A DNA stretch of 64,000 nucleotides, taken from assembly GCF_003990645.1 (NCBI RefSeq), contig NZ_RYZK01000007.1, forward strand, positions 115,702-179,701, in the 5' to 3' direction. Positions 23,947 through 33,134 of the stretch are shown here, in pieces; position 1 is the first letter of the stretch; every line of letters starts with the position of its first letter. The position numbers and the translations under genes were made by a program. The stretch is from Shimia sediminis. GTDB lineage: Bacteria; Pseudomonadota; Alphaproteobacteria; Rhodobacterales; Rhodobacteraceae. The notes under the pieces are model-generated. The model saw only the letters and a list, made by a program, of their open reading frames with translations. It did not search any database and was not told the DNA's origin.

Positions 23947-25070
23947 TCATTGTTCTGACGCTGCCATATGTGGCCCTGCTCTATATTCTGATGCGCGCCA
24001 AGATCGTTCCCAACACGCCTGCCATGTGGAGCACCGTTGGCGGCTGGGCCGTCCTGTTGTTGATCTTCCTGTTCATTCCGTTGCAATGGGGCGCGCCTTC
24101 GGGTCCGGTAATAACGCTGACCCGCGTGGTCCAGGTGGTGCCCAATGTTGCCGGTCAAGTTATTGAAATCCCAGCAGAACCAAACCAACCCCTGAAAAAG
24201 GGTAACGTCATGTTCCGCATCGACCCCGAGCCCTATCAACAGGCGGTGGACATGTCGCGTGCGTCGCTGGTGCGGGTGCAAACCCAGGCCAAGCAGGACC
24301 TTGAGGCTCTTGAAGATGCCCGCGCCAATCTGCGCCGCGCGACCTCGGCGGCGGACCTTGCCCAGTCGCGCTATGACGACGACAAGAAGCTGGTCGAGGC
24401 CGAAGTCTACTCGGAAAACCGCCTTGAACGCCGTCTGTCCGATCTTGATCAGGCGCAAGCCTCTGTCGACTCGGCCCGCACCGCCGTTTCGCGCGCTGAA
24501 TCCGAGGTGGGGGCGGTGATGGATGACGGCACCACCGCCAAAGTGGCCGAGGCCCAGGCGGCGCTGGATCAGGCGCTGTGGAACCTAGATCAGACAACCG
24601 TGCGCGCGCCGCAGGACGGCTATCTGACCAACCTGGCATTGGCCGTTGGACAGCGTGCGGTGAACCTGCCGTTGTCGCCGTCAGCGGCCTTTGTCGACAC
24701 CTCTGAGACGGCGTTGGTCGCGCAGATCCACCAGATCTACCTGCGCCACATTGAGCCGGGTCAAGCGGTTGAAATTGCGATGAAAAAACGCCCTGGTGAG
24801 ATCGTCAAGGGTACGGTGTTCGAGGTTATCCCGGCGATGTCCGGCGGTCAGGCACAGGTGGGGGGATTGGTGTCCGCCAGCTCTCAGGTCATGGCCGAAC
24901 CCTTTGCCGTGCGGCTCGAGGTGGATGACCCGTCGGTGCTGGACGATTTTGGCCCGGGCTCGGTCGGGACAGTGGCCATCTACACCGACAGCGTCGGGGC
25001 CACGCATATCATCCGCAAGGTCATGATACGGATTGAGGCCATTCTGAACTACATCAACCCGATGCTGTAA
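23943..25070 (+). CDS. HlyD-family periplasmic adaptor (membrane fusion protein)
   Basis: A 375-residue protein. Two hydrophobic segments at residues 1-18 and about 30-48 anchor it; then come the first biotinyl-lipoyl half (VVPNVAGQVIEIPAEPNQPLKKGNVMFRIDPEPYQ), a long coiled coil (about 100-195, rich in Ala/Arg/Asp), the second lipoyl half (TVRAPQDGYLTNLALAVGQRAV) and a beta-barrel. There is no TolC or ABC/MFS partner next to it, only the DUF3302 protein, as in the YiaV/YibH group. It may take part in efflux or envelope homeostasis. Confidence 0.88.
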   Translation: MIIVLTLPYVALLYILMRAKIVPNTPAMWSTVGGWAVLLLIFLFIPLQWGAPSGPVITLTRVVQVVPNVAGQVIEIPAEPNQPLKKGNVMFRIDPEPYQQAVDMSRASLVRVQTQAKQDLEALEDARANLRRATSAADLAQSRYDDDKKLVEAEVYSENRLERRLSDLDQAQASVDSARTAVSRAESEVGAVMDDGTTAKVAEAQAALDQALWNLDQTTVRAPQDGYLTNLALAVGQRAVNLPLSPSAAFVDTSETALVAQIHQIYLRHIEPGQAVEIAMKKRPGEIVKGTVFEVIPAMSGGQAQVGGLVSASSQVMAEPFAVRLEVDDPSVLDDFGPGSVGTVAIYTDSVGATHIIRKVMIRIEAILNYINPML

Positions 25071-25087
25071 GGTCCAGGCTGACACAA

Positions 25088-25119
25088 AAAAGGCGCGCCC
25101 AAACTGGGGCGCGCCTTTT
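25088..25119. terminator. Bidirectional intrinsic terminator
   Basis: AAAAGGCGCGCCC (25088-25100) and GGGCGCGCCTTTT (25107-25119) form a perfect 13-bp stem with a six-base loop, with A-run and T-run at the two sides. It lies between the convergent HlyD-like and DUF411 genes. Confidence 0.9.
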
Positions 25120-25133
25120 GTCAGGTTAGACAC

Positions 25134-25592
25134 TCAGGCTGCGGCGTAGCTGGCAAAAACCTCGGCCTTGCCATCCTTGCGCACCAGATACACGTCGTAA
25201 GCCTCTCGCTCGTTTTCCGGACCCATTCCCGGAGACCCATAGGGCATCCCCGGCACCGATAGACCCACGGCGTCCGGACGTTCGCGCAGCAGGCGGCGGA
25301 TGTCGGCGGTGGGCACGTGCCCCTCGATCAGGTAGCCCTGGATCACGCCAGTGTGGCAGGACATCATCTCTTCCGTCAGACCATTGGCCAGTTTGAAGCG
25401 CACCAGAGACTCGCGGGTCACGTTCTTGGCAACGGCGTCGATGCCATCGGTCTGGATGATGTCGATCCAGGCGCCACAGCAGCCACAATCGGGGTCTTTA
25501 TAGACAGTCATCTCTGGCGCTGCGGCCAACGCCGGGCGCGTGATCACAGCGGCGCCCAGAGCGGCGACAAAGCTACGGCGGGTGACAGACAT
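25134..25592 (-). CDS. DUF411 metal-binding exported protein
   Basis: A 152-residue protein with a Tat-like export signal (SVTRRSFVAALGAAVITRPALA) and the DUF411 core: VYKDPDCGCCGAWID (Cys cluster), MMSCHTGVIQGYLIEGHVPTADI, and LSVPGMPYGSPGM. Relatives are found with copper-resistance genes and are thought to bind copper in the periplasm. No copper genes are adjacent here. The ATG at 25592 follows AGGAG. Confidence 0.87.
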   Translation of the reverse strand: MSVTRRSFVAALGAAVITRPALAAAPEMTVYKDPDCGCCGAWIDIIQTDGIDAVAKNVTRESLVRFKLANGLTEEMMSCHTGVIQGYLIEGHVPTADIRRLLRERPDAVGLSVPGMPYGSPGMGPENEREAYDVYLVRKDGKAEVFASYAAA

Positions 25593-25707
25593 GGCAACTC
25601 CTATTGTCAATTTGGGCTCAGTCTAACCCGAAAGAGGCCGGTATGCACCTTGACCAGAGTCAATCAGCCCGTCCCCTCGCACAGATGTGAACGGGCTGGA
25701 TCAGGCT

Positions 25708-27678
25708 TCAGACCTTTTGCAGGTGATCGAATTCGCTCACGTGGGTCCCAACACCAAGCGACACGGACCGCAACTCGGTCACGATATCCGTCATCTCGAC
25801 CTGCGGTATCAGCGCCTGCACCTCGTCCCATCCTGACCAACCCGGCTTGGCGTCAAAGCCCAGCAGCTGCCCACGCCGTCCCGTCACGATGCGCTGCACC
25901 TTGGGCGTGAATTCTGACGGAACCGACAGGCAGACCTTGTGCACCGGCTCCAGTTTGATCGGTTTGCATCTGGGCAGGGCCTCGGACATTGCCTTGATCG
26001 CGGCCTTCTGAAAAGCCATGTCAGAACTGTCGACGTTATGGTGCCCGCCGTCGGTCAAGGTCACTGCCACATCCACAATCGGGTGCTCGTTTGGACCTTT
26101 TTCCAGGAAGGCACGGACACCTTTTTCAACCGCAGGAATGTACTGTTTCGGAACTGCCCCGCCGACGATCCGATCGTCAAAGGTAAACCCCGTGCCGCGC
26201 GGCAGCGGTTTGATCTCGATCTCGACATCGGCAAACTCGCCGTGGCCACCGGATTGTTTCTTGTGGCGGGCTTTTTGCGTGGTCCCGGCTGTAAGGGTCT
26301 CGCGATAGGGGACCTTGGGCGTGGTTTGCGTCAACTTGAGCCCCGAATCTGTCTCCAGCGTGCTCAGGCCCAACTGCAACTGGATCGCGCCCTGACCCGC
26401 TAGGATCAACTCTCCGGTTTCCTGATTGTGCTCGGCTTTGATCGAGGGATCCGCCTCGGTCAGACGTGCCAGCGCCGCCGAGAGGCGCACTTCGTCGGCG
26501 TGGTGTTCGGTGTGCAGCGCCAGTGCGAACATCGGGGCAGGGGGGGCAGGCCAGTCAGAGGTCTCCTTGCCGCTTTCGGTCAAAAGATCCCCGGTCCTGA
26601 CCTCCGCCATTCGGCCCAACGAGACAACGTCACCGGCGGCGGCCTTGCCAACCAGATCGGATTTGGCCCCAAGATGGCGACGCACATTGGCGACCCGGTC
26701 CCCGTTCAGCACATCCCCATCGGCCACCTCGCCATTCCAGACACGTACAAAGGACAACTTGCCCGCCTTGCCCGCATGGGCAGTGCTGAACACCTGCGCC
26801 ACCTTGCCCGAGGCGGGCAGGCCAAGCCGCTTTGCCGTATCAGCCACCCCCGGCGCATCATGGCGCAGTGCCTTCATCAACCGATTGATGCCATTTTCAT
26901 TCTCGGCCGACCCAAAGAAAACCGGAACAATCAAATCTTTGCGCAGGTCCCGCACGAGGTTTTCATAGACCTCACTGGTCGAAGGCACCACATCCTCCAA
27001 CAGCTCCATCATCAGGTCGTCGTCAAAATCTGCCAGGGATTCCAACAGGGTGGTGCGGGCTTCGCCTTCGGCAGTCTCCAGATCCTTGGGCAGGGTGATC
27101 ATTTCGGATTTCTTATGCGGCTCCCAGCGCCAGGCCCTCTCGCTGACAAGGTCCACCATGCCCGAGATTTGCCCGGTGTCATCCCGGATCGGAATTTCCC
27201 GTAACAACAACGGGCGCGAGGAAATCCCCTGGATCGCCTCGAACGTCGCTCGCACCGAGGCGTCCTCGTGGTCCATCTTGTTGATGTAGACAAAGTGCGG
27301 GATGTCGCGATCGTCGAGGAATCGCAGCAGCGGCGACAGGGTCACGGCGCGTTCCGGCTTGGGATCACAGACCACCACGGTCACATCCGCCACCATCATC
27401 GCGCATTGCGCATCATAGGTCAGCTCGACCGAGCCGGGGCAATCGATCAGGGTCCAGGGATCCCCGAGATAGTCAAACGAGGCGATGTTCATCTCGGTTG
27501 ACATGCTGCGCGCCCGGGCTTCGGGTGAGGCATCGCCAATCGTGGTTCCATCCTTGATTGATCCCCGACGCGGGATGGCCTCTGCGGCAAACAGGATATC
27601 CTCGAACAGGGTGGTCTTCCCGCTCGAGTAAGGCCCAACAAGGGCGGCGACCCTGGCGCCGGGATTGGTCTCAGTCAT
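25708..27678 (-). CDS. EF-G-like translational GTPase (FusA2 type)
   Basis: A 656-residue protein with the G domain (P-loop ALVGPYSSGKTTLFED, G3 DCPGSVE, G4 NKMD) followed by domains II-V of EF-G (for example TPKVPYRETL, KKQSGGHGEFADVEIEI, GGAVPKQYIPAVEKGV and GRRGQLLGFDAK). It is shorter and diverged from canonical EF-G (about 690-700 residues): the G1 motif is GPYSSGKT rather than AHIDAGKT, and no ribosomal protein genes are nearby. The family (EF-G-like, COG0480 paralogue) is of uncertain role, perhaps a stress or recycling factor. Confidence 0.88.
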   Translation of the reverse strand: MTETNPGARVAALVGPYSSGKTTLFEDILFAAEAIPRRGSIKDGTTIGDASPEARARSMSTEMNIASFDYLGDPWTLIDCPGSVELTYDAQCAMMVADVTVVVCDPKPERAVTLSPLLRFLDDRDIPHFVYINKMDHEDASVRATFEAIQGISSRPLLLREIPIRDDTGQISGMVDLVSERAWRWEPHKKSEMITLPKDLETAEGEARTTLLESLADFDDDLMMELLEDVVPSTSEVYENLVRDLRKDLIVPVFFGSAENENGINRLMKALRHDAPGVADTAKRLGLPASGKVAQVFSTAHAGKAGKLSFVRVWNGEVADGDVLNGDRVANVRRHLGAKSDLVGKAAAGDVVSLGRMAEVRTGDLLTESGKETSDWPAPPAPMFALALHTEHHADEVRLSAALARLTEADPSIKAEHNQETGELILAGQGAIQLQLGLSTLETDSGLKLTQTTPKVPYRETLTAGTTQKARHKKQSGGHGEFADVEIEIKPLPRGTGFTFDDRIVGGAVPKQYIPAVEKGVRAFLEKGPNEHPIVDVAVTLTDGGHHNVDSSDMAFQKAAIKAMSEALPRCKPIKLEPVHKVCLSVPSEFTPKVQRIVTGRRGQLLGFDAKPGWSGWDEVQALIPQVEMTDIVTELRSVSLGVGTHVSEFDHLQKV

Positions 27679-28260
27679 GATATCCTCCGTTCAGCCGACA
27701 AGCTTGTGATGCAGGCCGAAGCGCGAAGGTTCCGAAACCCTCCGGTTCGGCTATCACACAGTCTTAGCACATGTCCGGGTCGTCCATGACATGAGTCAAA
27801 AATGACGTCGCCGGGGGTCGTCTTATTTGAAGGGGAGGGAAAGTGGTGGTGGGCCCAGTCTATGTCGAACTGATCTCTGCCGAATTTCCCTGCTTATCAG
27901 GGAAAAAACAGGGAAAATCTGCGAATACTCGCGAATTCTCAGATTTCCAAAAGGAAAAGCCCAGTAAATTCAATACCTAATGCGTTGATTTCCCTAAACT
28001 CCAAAACAGGGAAAAACAGGTGCTGGAACAGGGAGAACAACTGAGGAAACAGGGACTAAATCAAGGGCTGAATTACTGAGAAGCCTCATGTCGAGATTTG
28101 GTAAAATCGGGCGGGAAGCTGACATTCGCTGCGTCGCATCGAAGGCCCAATGCTTCGACGAGAACCGGACCTAGATGATCTTGCCCAATTTTCTCTACAA
28201 ATGTTTGACTCGGCGGCTGGTTGACAACGCGTCGTTTCAAGGTGGCCGTCAGGCGCCACC
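27679..28260. other. Repeat-rich junction between core chromosome and accessory region
   Basis: No convincing gene in 580 bases. CAGGGAAA or close variants occur at 27898, 27909, 28007, 28029 and 28050, and TTTCCCTG at 27885-27892 pairs with CAGGGAAA at 27898-27905 over a five-base loop. G+C falls compared with the genes on the left. Core-type genes lie to the left and defence and phage-like genes to the right, so this is the likely island edge; no integrase or direct-repeat att site could be found by eye. Confidence 0.5.
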
Positions 28261-30225
28261 TTAATCGGAAGCCAAAGGGTCGCTTCTGGGAATAAAGCCG
28301 ACTCTCTCGTCTGGACCAGCCGTCGGTCCGGCAAAAAGCTGAAGGTTGAGGTTTTGAGCGAGCTCTTCGCCAGGCTCTTTGTTGTCCAAGACAATGATCT
28401 GGAGGTCGGGCGAGGTCTTAGCGATACTTTCCCAGAATAAGGGCTCGATGGTTTGGTTGAGCTTTTGTGCCTCGGCGTGATCGCCCTCCGACGGCTGCTC
28501 CACGTCTCGCTGTTTGACGGTCGTCAAGGGTGAGTCCAACACGATGAATTTTGGGTGCGGTTTTTCATTTGCGTGGCAGTAGCGAATAACACCGACGGCT
28601 AGCGCAGAGTTAAGTACGGCGCGAAAGCCCTTGCCGTGGGATTTTCTTGCCTTGCCATTGACCTTGATGTCATAGGCTTTGTCATCGAACTCAACCCGAA
28701 CGTCGACAGGCCATGACCATTCGATCAAAACCTTCTCGATCACTCGGCAAAGCGCAGTGACCGCGACCGGATCAATCGGTGACCAGGTCTGTTTCTTTCC
28801 GGCAGAAGGCATTTCCTGATCGAGCTCGTCTTTGAGTGCGCGAAGACGCGCGGCCTCTTCCCGATCGGACTGCCAAGCCTGCAAATTTAACCGACGTTGC
28901 ACCAATTCATCCAAACTAGATTGAGCACGCGCACGTGTCGGCGCAAGGGCACCGTCGAGTTCACGGTCGATCCGAGACACCTCGGCAGCAGCCGCGCTGC
29001 TCTCATTTTGGCGCCACTCTTTACGTCGATTCAGATCTTTGATGGCTGCTTGGAGATCTCCCTGGAGTCCTTGTATTTTCGCCGCTTCCGCCGTGGCTGA
29101 TTGGTAGATGGCCGCCGCGTCAGCAACAGTATCCGCACCATCGTGACTATGGTCGAAACCATCCATCTCTTGACCGCAAAGAGGACACAAACTGTCCTGA
29201 AGCCCATCAAAGAAATGCGATCCTTCGGCAATGAAGTCCAATCGCTTCAGGTCTGATGTGTAGCGTTCATCCAGCAACCGATATCGTTCGAGCAATTCTT
29301 CGATACCAATCAACTGGGATTCGGCTCGGCGTTGCTTCGCGAGTTGCTCCCGGCGCTCCACCCTCAGGCCCGTGCGTGTATCTTCATTCTCCGAGAGAAG
29401 GCTGGAGAGGCTCTCGATAGCGTCATCGACACGCTCGGCGCTGTCCTTCTCCTCGTCTTCGCTGCCTTGCTTTTCCAGACGAACTTCAATCGGAGTCAGA
29501 AGGTCATCAATGAGGCTGAGCTTGGCTGATATCTCCGCCTGAACGATCTCGCGGCGTTCCTGGGCGATGATGCCGCTATCGTCCGTGCCAGTCAGGACAT
29601 ACGAAAACATGCGTTTGTTTGCGGTCTGACCAAACCCGTCACCGATGATTGGCGAGCGTTCGCTAATGATCGTAGCTTCGTCAAAGACAAAGATCGGCAT
29701 TAGAGTGCGGATGGACAGACGCTGGGTTTTGCCTTTGTTATCGCTACGCAAACGCACATCTTCCGGCATCCCGAAGAACGGAAAAATACGTGAAGTGACA
29801 TCAGGCGCTTGGGACAGCCCCTGCCGCCTCCAGGCGAGCACCTGACCATCCGTACTCTGGTTCTCCGCTTCCTCTGCTTGGGTAGCAGGCAGTTCACCAG
29901 TTTCGTCCTTAGCACGGCTTCGTTGTGCCAAAACTTCGTCAATCGAGACCTTATGGGCACGCACGTCACCGCCGGTCAGATGCCTCTCTAAGGTGAGTAT
30001 CTCCTTGTTGGGGTTCGTCAACTCGAGCCAGACCAGTTCATAGCCGGTCGCCTCTTCGATGACCTTCGTCATTTCTTGGGCGCCGAGAACGAAGTCAATA
30101 CAGCGGAGAAGATAGCTTTTGCCGGTATCAGAGTCGCCAGAGACCACGTTCGCGCCGGGTTCGAACTTGATGGAAGCGTCAGCCTTGCCCTTGCCTGTCA
30201 GGCGGATTTCGGAGATGCGCGCCAT
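28261..30225 (-). CDS. ABC-three-component (ABC-3C) system SMC-like ATPase
   Basis: A 654-residue ATPase. Walker A is GDSDTGKS (residues 30-37), followed by YLLRCIDFVLG. Two coiled-coil arms (about 215-330 and 375-470) flank a zinc-hook-like CPLCGQ (cysteines 347 and 350). Walker B is FIVLDSPL with D564, and SHGKGFRAVLNSAL resembles the ABC signature region. This Rad50/SMC-like layout, together with the two upstream overlapping genes, matches ABC-3C conflict systems. ATP hydrolysis is expected to control the nuclease-like partner on sensing foreign nucleic acid; this is inferred from the family. Its ATG shares bases with the stop of the middle-component gene (TAATG). Confidence 0.82.
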   Translation of the reverse strand: MARISEIRLTGKGKADASIKFEPGANVVSGDSDTGKSYLLRCIDFVLGAQEMTKVIEEATGYELVWLELTNPNKEILTLERHLTGGDVRAHKVSIDEVLAQRSRAKDETGELPATQAEEAENQSTDGQVLAWRRQGLSQAPDVTSRIFPFFGMPEDVRLRSDNKGKTQRLSIRTLMPIFVFDEATIISERSPIIGDGFGQTANKRMFSYVLTGTDDSGIIAQERREIVQAEISAKLSLIDDLLTPIEVRLEKQGSEDEEKDSAERVDDAIESLSSLLSENEDTRTGLRVERREQLAKQRRAESQLIGIEELLERYRLLDERYTSDLKRLDFIAEGSHFFDGLQDSLCPLCGQEMDGFDHSHDGADTVADAAAIYQSATAEAAKIQGLQGDLQAAIKDLNRRKEWRQNESSAAAAEVSRIDRELDGALAPTRARAQSSLDELVQRRLNLQAWQSDREEAARLRALKDELDQEMPSAGKKQTWSPIDPVAVTALCRVIEKVLIEWSWPVDVRVEFDDKAYDIKVNGKARKSHGKGFRAVLNSALAVGVIRYCHANEKPHPKFIVLDSPLTTVKQRDVEQPSEGDHAEAQKLNQTIEPLFWESIAKTSPDLQIIVLDNKEPGEELAQNLNLQLFAGPTAGPDERVGFIPRSDPLASD

Positions 30226-30746
30226 TAGAGCTCAAGCTCCTGCAGAGCTGAAATCCGATCAAATTCGGCACCCCATTGGCCTACCTTTTCGGTCATGAAT
30301 GACTGAAGCTCCTGGTCGCTGGCTTCTCCAAACTCGTCGGCCAGCCAACTTGCCCGAATACGTAACGATGATGCGTAGTCGGTCTTGAGTAGCGCGACGA
30401 AGGCCGAAGTCAGTTCGGATCCGGCGAAACTGACGCCGTTCGTCGTTAGGTTCTTCGATATGAGGTCACGCGCGAAGAGCAGGTTCAGTCCTGCGCGCAC
30501 AAGGTCGCGCTTCACGACCCATTCCGACCCGCGGAAAGGAACCGGCGGATGAAGGCTCGGCGGGCCGCCTGCGATATCCCCGGAATGTACAAGCAAGTAG
30601 TCGTAGCTGATGAGGCGTTGTAGATCAGCGGCGTATGGTCGACACGCATCAAGCGCGAAAAGCAGGCGGAAGCCACACTCCAGCGGAGTATTGAACAACC
30701 GATGGCCGTCAATCGGCGTTGATGTCGCTGTAGCAACGTCAGACAT
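30225..30746 (-). CDS. ABC-3C system middle component
   Basis: A 173-residue helical protein. The stretches FNTPLECGFRLLFALDAC, LQRLISYDYLLVHSGDIAGGPPSLHPPVPFRG and WVVKRDLVRAGLNLLFARDLI are characteristic of the middle-component 2 family of ABC-three-component systems. The ATG at 30746 is chosen over a GTG at 30800 because it overlaps the effector stop by eight bases (ATGTCTGA), implying translational coupling. It is thought to bridge ATPase and effector. It has no catalytic motif. Confidence 0.8.
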   Translation of the reverse strand: MSDVATATSTPIDGHRLFNTPLECGFRLLFALDACRPYAADLQRLISYDYLLVHSGDIAGGPPSLHPPVPFRGSEWVVKRDLVRAGLNLLFARDLISKNLTTNGVSFAGSELTSAFVALLKTDYASSLRIRASWLADEFGEASDQELQSFMTEKVGQWGAEFDRISALQELEL

Positions 30747-31860
30747 CGTCGCACCATGTGACGTCACCATTGTTTGCCAAATGATGGCAAATCCCCTCAC
30801 GATCCGGTGATGTGATATGGTCTTTCAAAGCGTAACTTGAGACTTGCTGCACCTGCGCTGCCTTCACCGTTTCGCCGAGCCGCGTATAACCAGAGTCTGC
30901 CGGGGCGCTATAGGTGTAGTAAAGGCCGTGGCGAAACTCTCCGAGAAGTTCATCGAAGTAGCCAGCGTCGGCCATTTGGTCGCGCGCGAGTTCTTTCAAG
31001 CCTTCCGCACTGTAGAAGGTCATCCGCGAGCGCTCGAAAAGACCTTTGGCTTTCGCATGCGCTTCGAAATCACCTTCACCGGAGATCGTCTTCCCCGTCA
31101 TCTCGCCAATGACCTTGAAGAGCTCGCCGACATATCCGCGTTCAGCTTCAGCAACCTTTGAGGGTGGAATTGCTGGCGGGGCACGCTCAATGAGCGGCGC
31201 GCCGAATACAACGAGATGATAAGGCGTCTGTGCATGTTCGTTAATGAGATCGAGCGGCTGTTTAACACGAATGAAGCTGAAGTCGGTCTTGGCAACGTAT
31301 TCTGCGAAGTCGCCCTCCAAGGCGATGACTTCTTTAGAGGTGATCGCGTTTGCGCAATGTGCATCCCAGTTCGCAATCAGATAGGCGCGCAGCTTCTCTG
31401 GAGCGTCGATCAGATCCTGGAAGTCTCCGGTGACGCCTTTACGGGTCACGAACCAGTATTCCCTCGGAAGCTGATAGTCGCCACGATGCGAATAGAAGAG
31501 AACCTTGGCGATCTCCGCGATGCCCTTGCCTGCGCCGAGCGCGTTCGCATAACGCTTGCATTGGTATAGGTGCCAATACTTGGACGGCGATCCGGGTTTG
31601 CCGAACCAGACAATGATGTCGCGTCCCTTGTCACCTGACCCGCCGCGTTGCTGAATGTCGGTGACACCCGCGAGCTTCGTGCGCAGATAGCCATCGGCCC
31701 ATTCAAGGGCAAAACGCTCGAATTCATCGGCACTAAAGTTGGCTAAGCGGTCAAGCGGTTGCACGGGGAGACCTGCCCCTAGGCCCAACAGTCGAGCATT
31801 CGCCGATGGCCATTTGTTCGGCTTGTCCAGGCTCGAAATGGGTGTTGGAGTATGAACCAT
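30739..31860 (-). CDS. ABC-3C system effector with PD-(D/E)xK nuclease-like N-terminus
   Basis: A 373-residue protein if started at the ATG at 31860; the frame is open to about 31992, so the start is uncertain. Residues about 40-120 look like an Mrr-type restriction endonuclease fold: FSADEFERFALEWADGYL, GGSGDKGRDIIVWFG (D81) and YWHLYQCKRYAN (Q100-x-K102), the D...QxK variant of the PD-(D/E)xK active site. The C-terminal half (EAERGYVGELFKVIGEMTG onward) resembles the ABC-3C C-terminal domain that docks on the other components. It is the first gene of the three-gene unit. Probably a DNA-cutting effector of an anti-phage or anti-plasmid system. Confidence 0.78.
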   Translation of the reverse strand: MVHTPTPISSLDKPNKWPSANARLLGLGAGLPVQPLDRLANFSADEFERFALEWADGYLRTKLAGVTDIQQRGGSGDKGRDIIVWFGKPGSPSKYWHLYQCKRYANALGAGKGIAEIAKVLFYSHRGDYQLPREYWFVTRKGVTGDFQDLIDAPEKLRAYLIANWDAHCANAITSKEVIALEGDFAEYVAKTDFSFIRVKQPLDLINEHAQTPYHLVVFGAPLIERAPPAIPPSKVAEAERGYVGELFKVIGEMTGKTISGEGDFEAHAKAKGLFERSRMTFYSAEGLKELARDQMADAGYFDELLGEFRHGLYYTYSAPADSGYTRLGETVKAAQVQQVSSYALKDHITSPDREGICHHLANNGDVTWCDDV

Positions 31861-32220
31861 CGCTCGTATTTTTCTGTTGCCGGGAGATGTTGATTTGCCT
31901 GCAGCCTCCTCGGACCCTTTGCTTTTAAATGCGTCAACAATTGCGCGTTGCCAATGCATAAATGAGCGCAGCTTGGCTCGGCACTGTGCCAAAATCTTAG
32001 TTCAACGGACACTATAGATCAAACTAGTTGTCGGCGACACAGCCTCATGAAACTGATCGAATGTAGCCTGCAACACGACTACGGCGTGTCTTGTGTTTGA
32101 ATAGGTGTCGCGACAGGCCCGTCCACTGATGATATCAGATAGCTTCAATGTCCGCTATAGCTGGCCGCGCCGCAGCATTTGGACTATGTGCCGAGCGACC
32201 GCTTAGGGCCGATTTCCACC
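31861..32220. other. Intergenic region upstream of the ABC-3C genes
   Basis: About 360 bases without a supported gene. The first 130 bases could encode an N-terminal extension of the effector. The rest is moderately A+T-rich and should hold the promoter of the ABC-3C operon; no clear operator or hairpin is seen. Confidence 0.4.
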
Positions 32221-32748
32221 TCATCTTCCCAAACACTCAAAACCCTCCCCGCGCTCTTTTGCGTCAAGATAGGCCCTCATGATGCGCAACTCATCGACAT
32301 TTTCTTTGGGCGCGACCATCACGGCAAGCTCGCCGGGGTCGGTAACGACCGTGCGCACGACACGGCCCTCGAGCCGGGATTTGATGACCGGTGTGTTGCC
32401 AGGATTAAAACTAACGATCGCAAGCGCGGTTGCGCTGGTGTGATCGTCTCGGTTTGTGCCGTCAAGGAGGCGGGTGACATAGACGGTGGCGAAGTCGAGG
32501 CCATAGTTGGCGACTTCATTCAAGGCGGTGGCATAGCCGAGGGCGAGAATGTCGTCTGGCATGGTGCTGTCGGTCGCCACGAAGAGGCGCGCCCGTTTGT
32601 GTGTTGAGGAATGGATAGCTTCCCGGGCGAACACCCGGCAATCGATCTGCTCCGCAAATGCCGGGGCAGGGGGGAGGACCAGTGTGAACAAAACCACAGT
32701 GGCCCACACCAGGAAACCAGCCGCCAGAGTGAACCAGCCTCGGGTCAT
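32221..32748 (-). CDS. Exported hypothetical protein
   Basis: A 175-residue protein with an N-terminal signal sequence (WFTLAAGFLVWATVVLFTLVLPPAPAFA, cut near residue 32). The mature part contains one early cysteine (IDCRVFAREAI), a mixed alpha/beta domain with RARLFVATDSTMPDDILALGYATALNEV, and a late cysteine (GFECLGR); these two cysteines may form a disulfide. I do not recognise the family with certainty; it resembles a DUF4875-like group. It overlaps the gene upstream by ATGA, so the two exported proteins are coexpressed. Function unknown. Confidence 0.6.
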   Translation of the reverse strand: MTRGWFTLAAGFLVWATVVLFTLVLPPAPAFAEQIDCRVFAREAIHSSTHKRARLFVATDSTMPDDILALGYATALNEVANYGLDFATVYVTRLLDGTNRDDHTSATALAIVSFNPGNTPVIKSRLEGRVVRTVVTDPGELAVMVAPKENVDELRIMRAYLDAKERGEGFECLGR

Positions 32749-33035
32749 TTCAGGGTAACGGTCCAGCGCCCGCCTTTGTCCTCAAGCTCGTACTTGTAGC
32801 GGAACTTGTTGCAGACAACGTCAAAACCTCCGCCATAAACCCAGCGCTGCAGGCTCGAGATACTGTCGCATCTATAGCCTTTGGCGCGGATCAGGGCGCT
32901 TGCCTCATTCGCGAGTGTCTGAGCGTGAGAGCGGGTCCAATCACGGGTCAAGTAGGCTTCGTCTTCAATAGGTGCTGCCGAAGTGAACGAAGCAGTCAAA
33001 AAAGTGAATGCGGTGATGGTGGCAATGCGGTCCAT
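32745..33035 (-). CDS. Small exported hypothetical protein
   Basis: A 96-residue protein; the ATG at 33035 follows AAGGA. The signal peptide is MDRIATITAFTFLTASFTSA. The mature part has two cysteines (GYRCDSISSL and FDVVCNKFRYKYELEDKGGRW) likely forming a disulfide, and a beta-hairpin ending. No known family recognised. First gene of a two-gene unit with the preceding entry and divergent from an XRE regulator. Confidence 0.6.
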   Translation of the reverse strand: MDRIATITAFTFLTASFTSAAPIEDEAYLTRDWTRSHAQTLANEASALIRAKGYRCDSISSLQRWVYGGGFDVVCNKFRYKYELEDKGGRWTVTLK

Positions 33036-33134
33036 AGACAAGTCCTTCAGTATCTGCGCGTTTCTCCGACAGTGATAACGAATGTCTTTTAAAACAGGTA
33101 GTCCTAAAACAGGTATTGCCGCAGATACTTGGGT

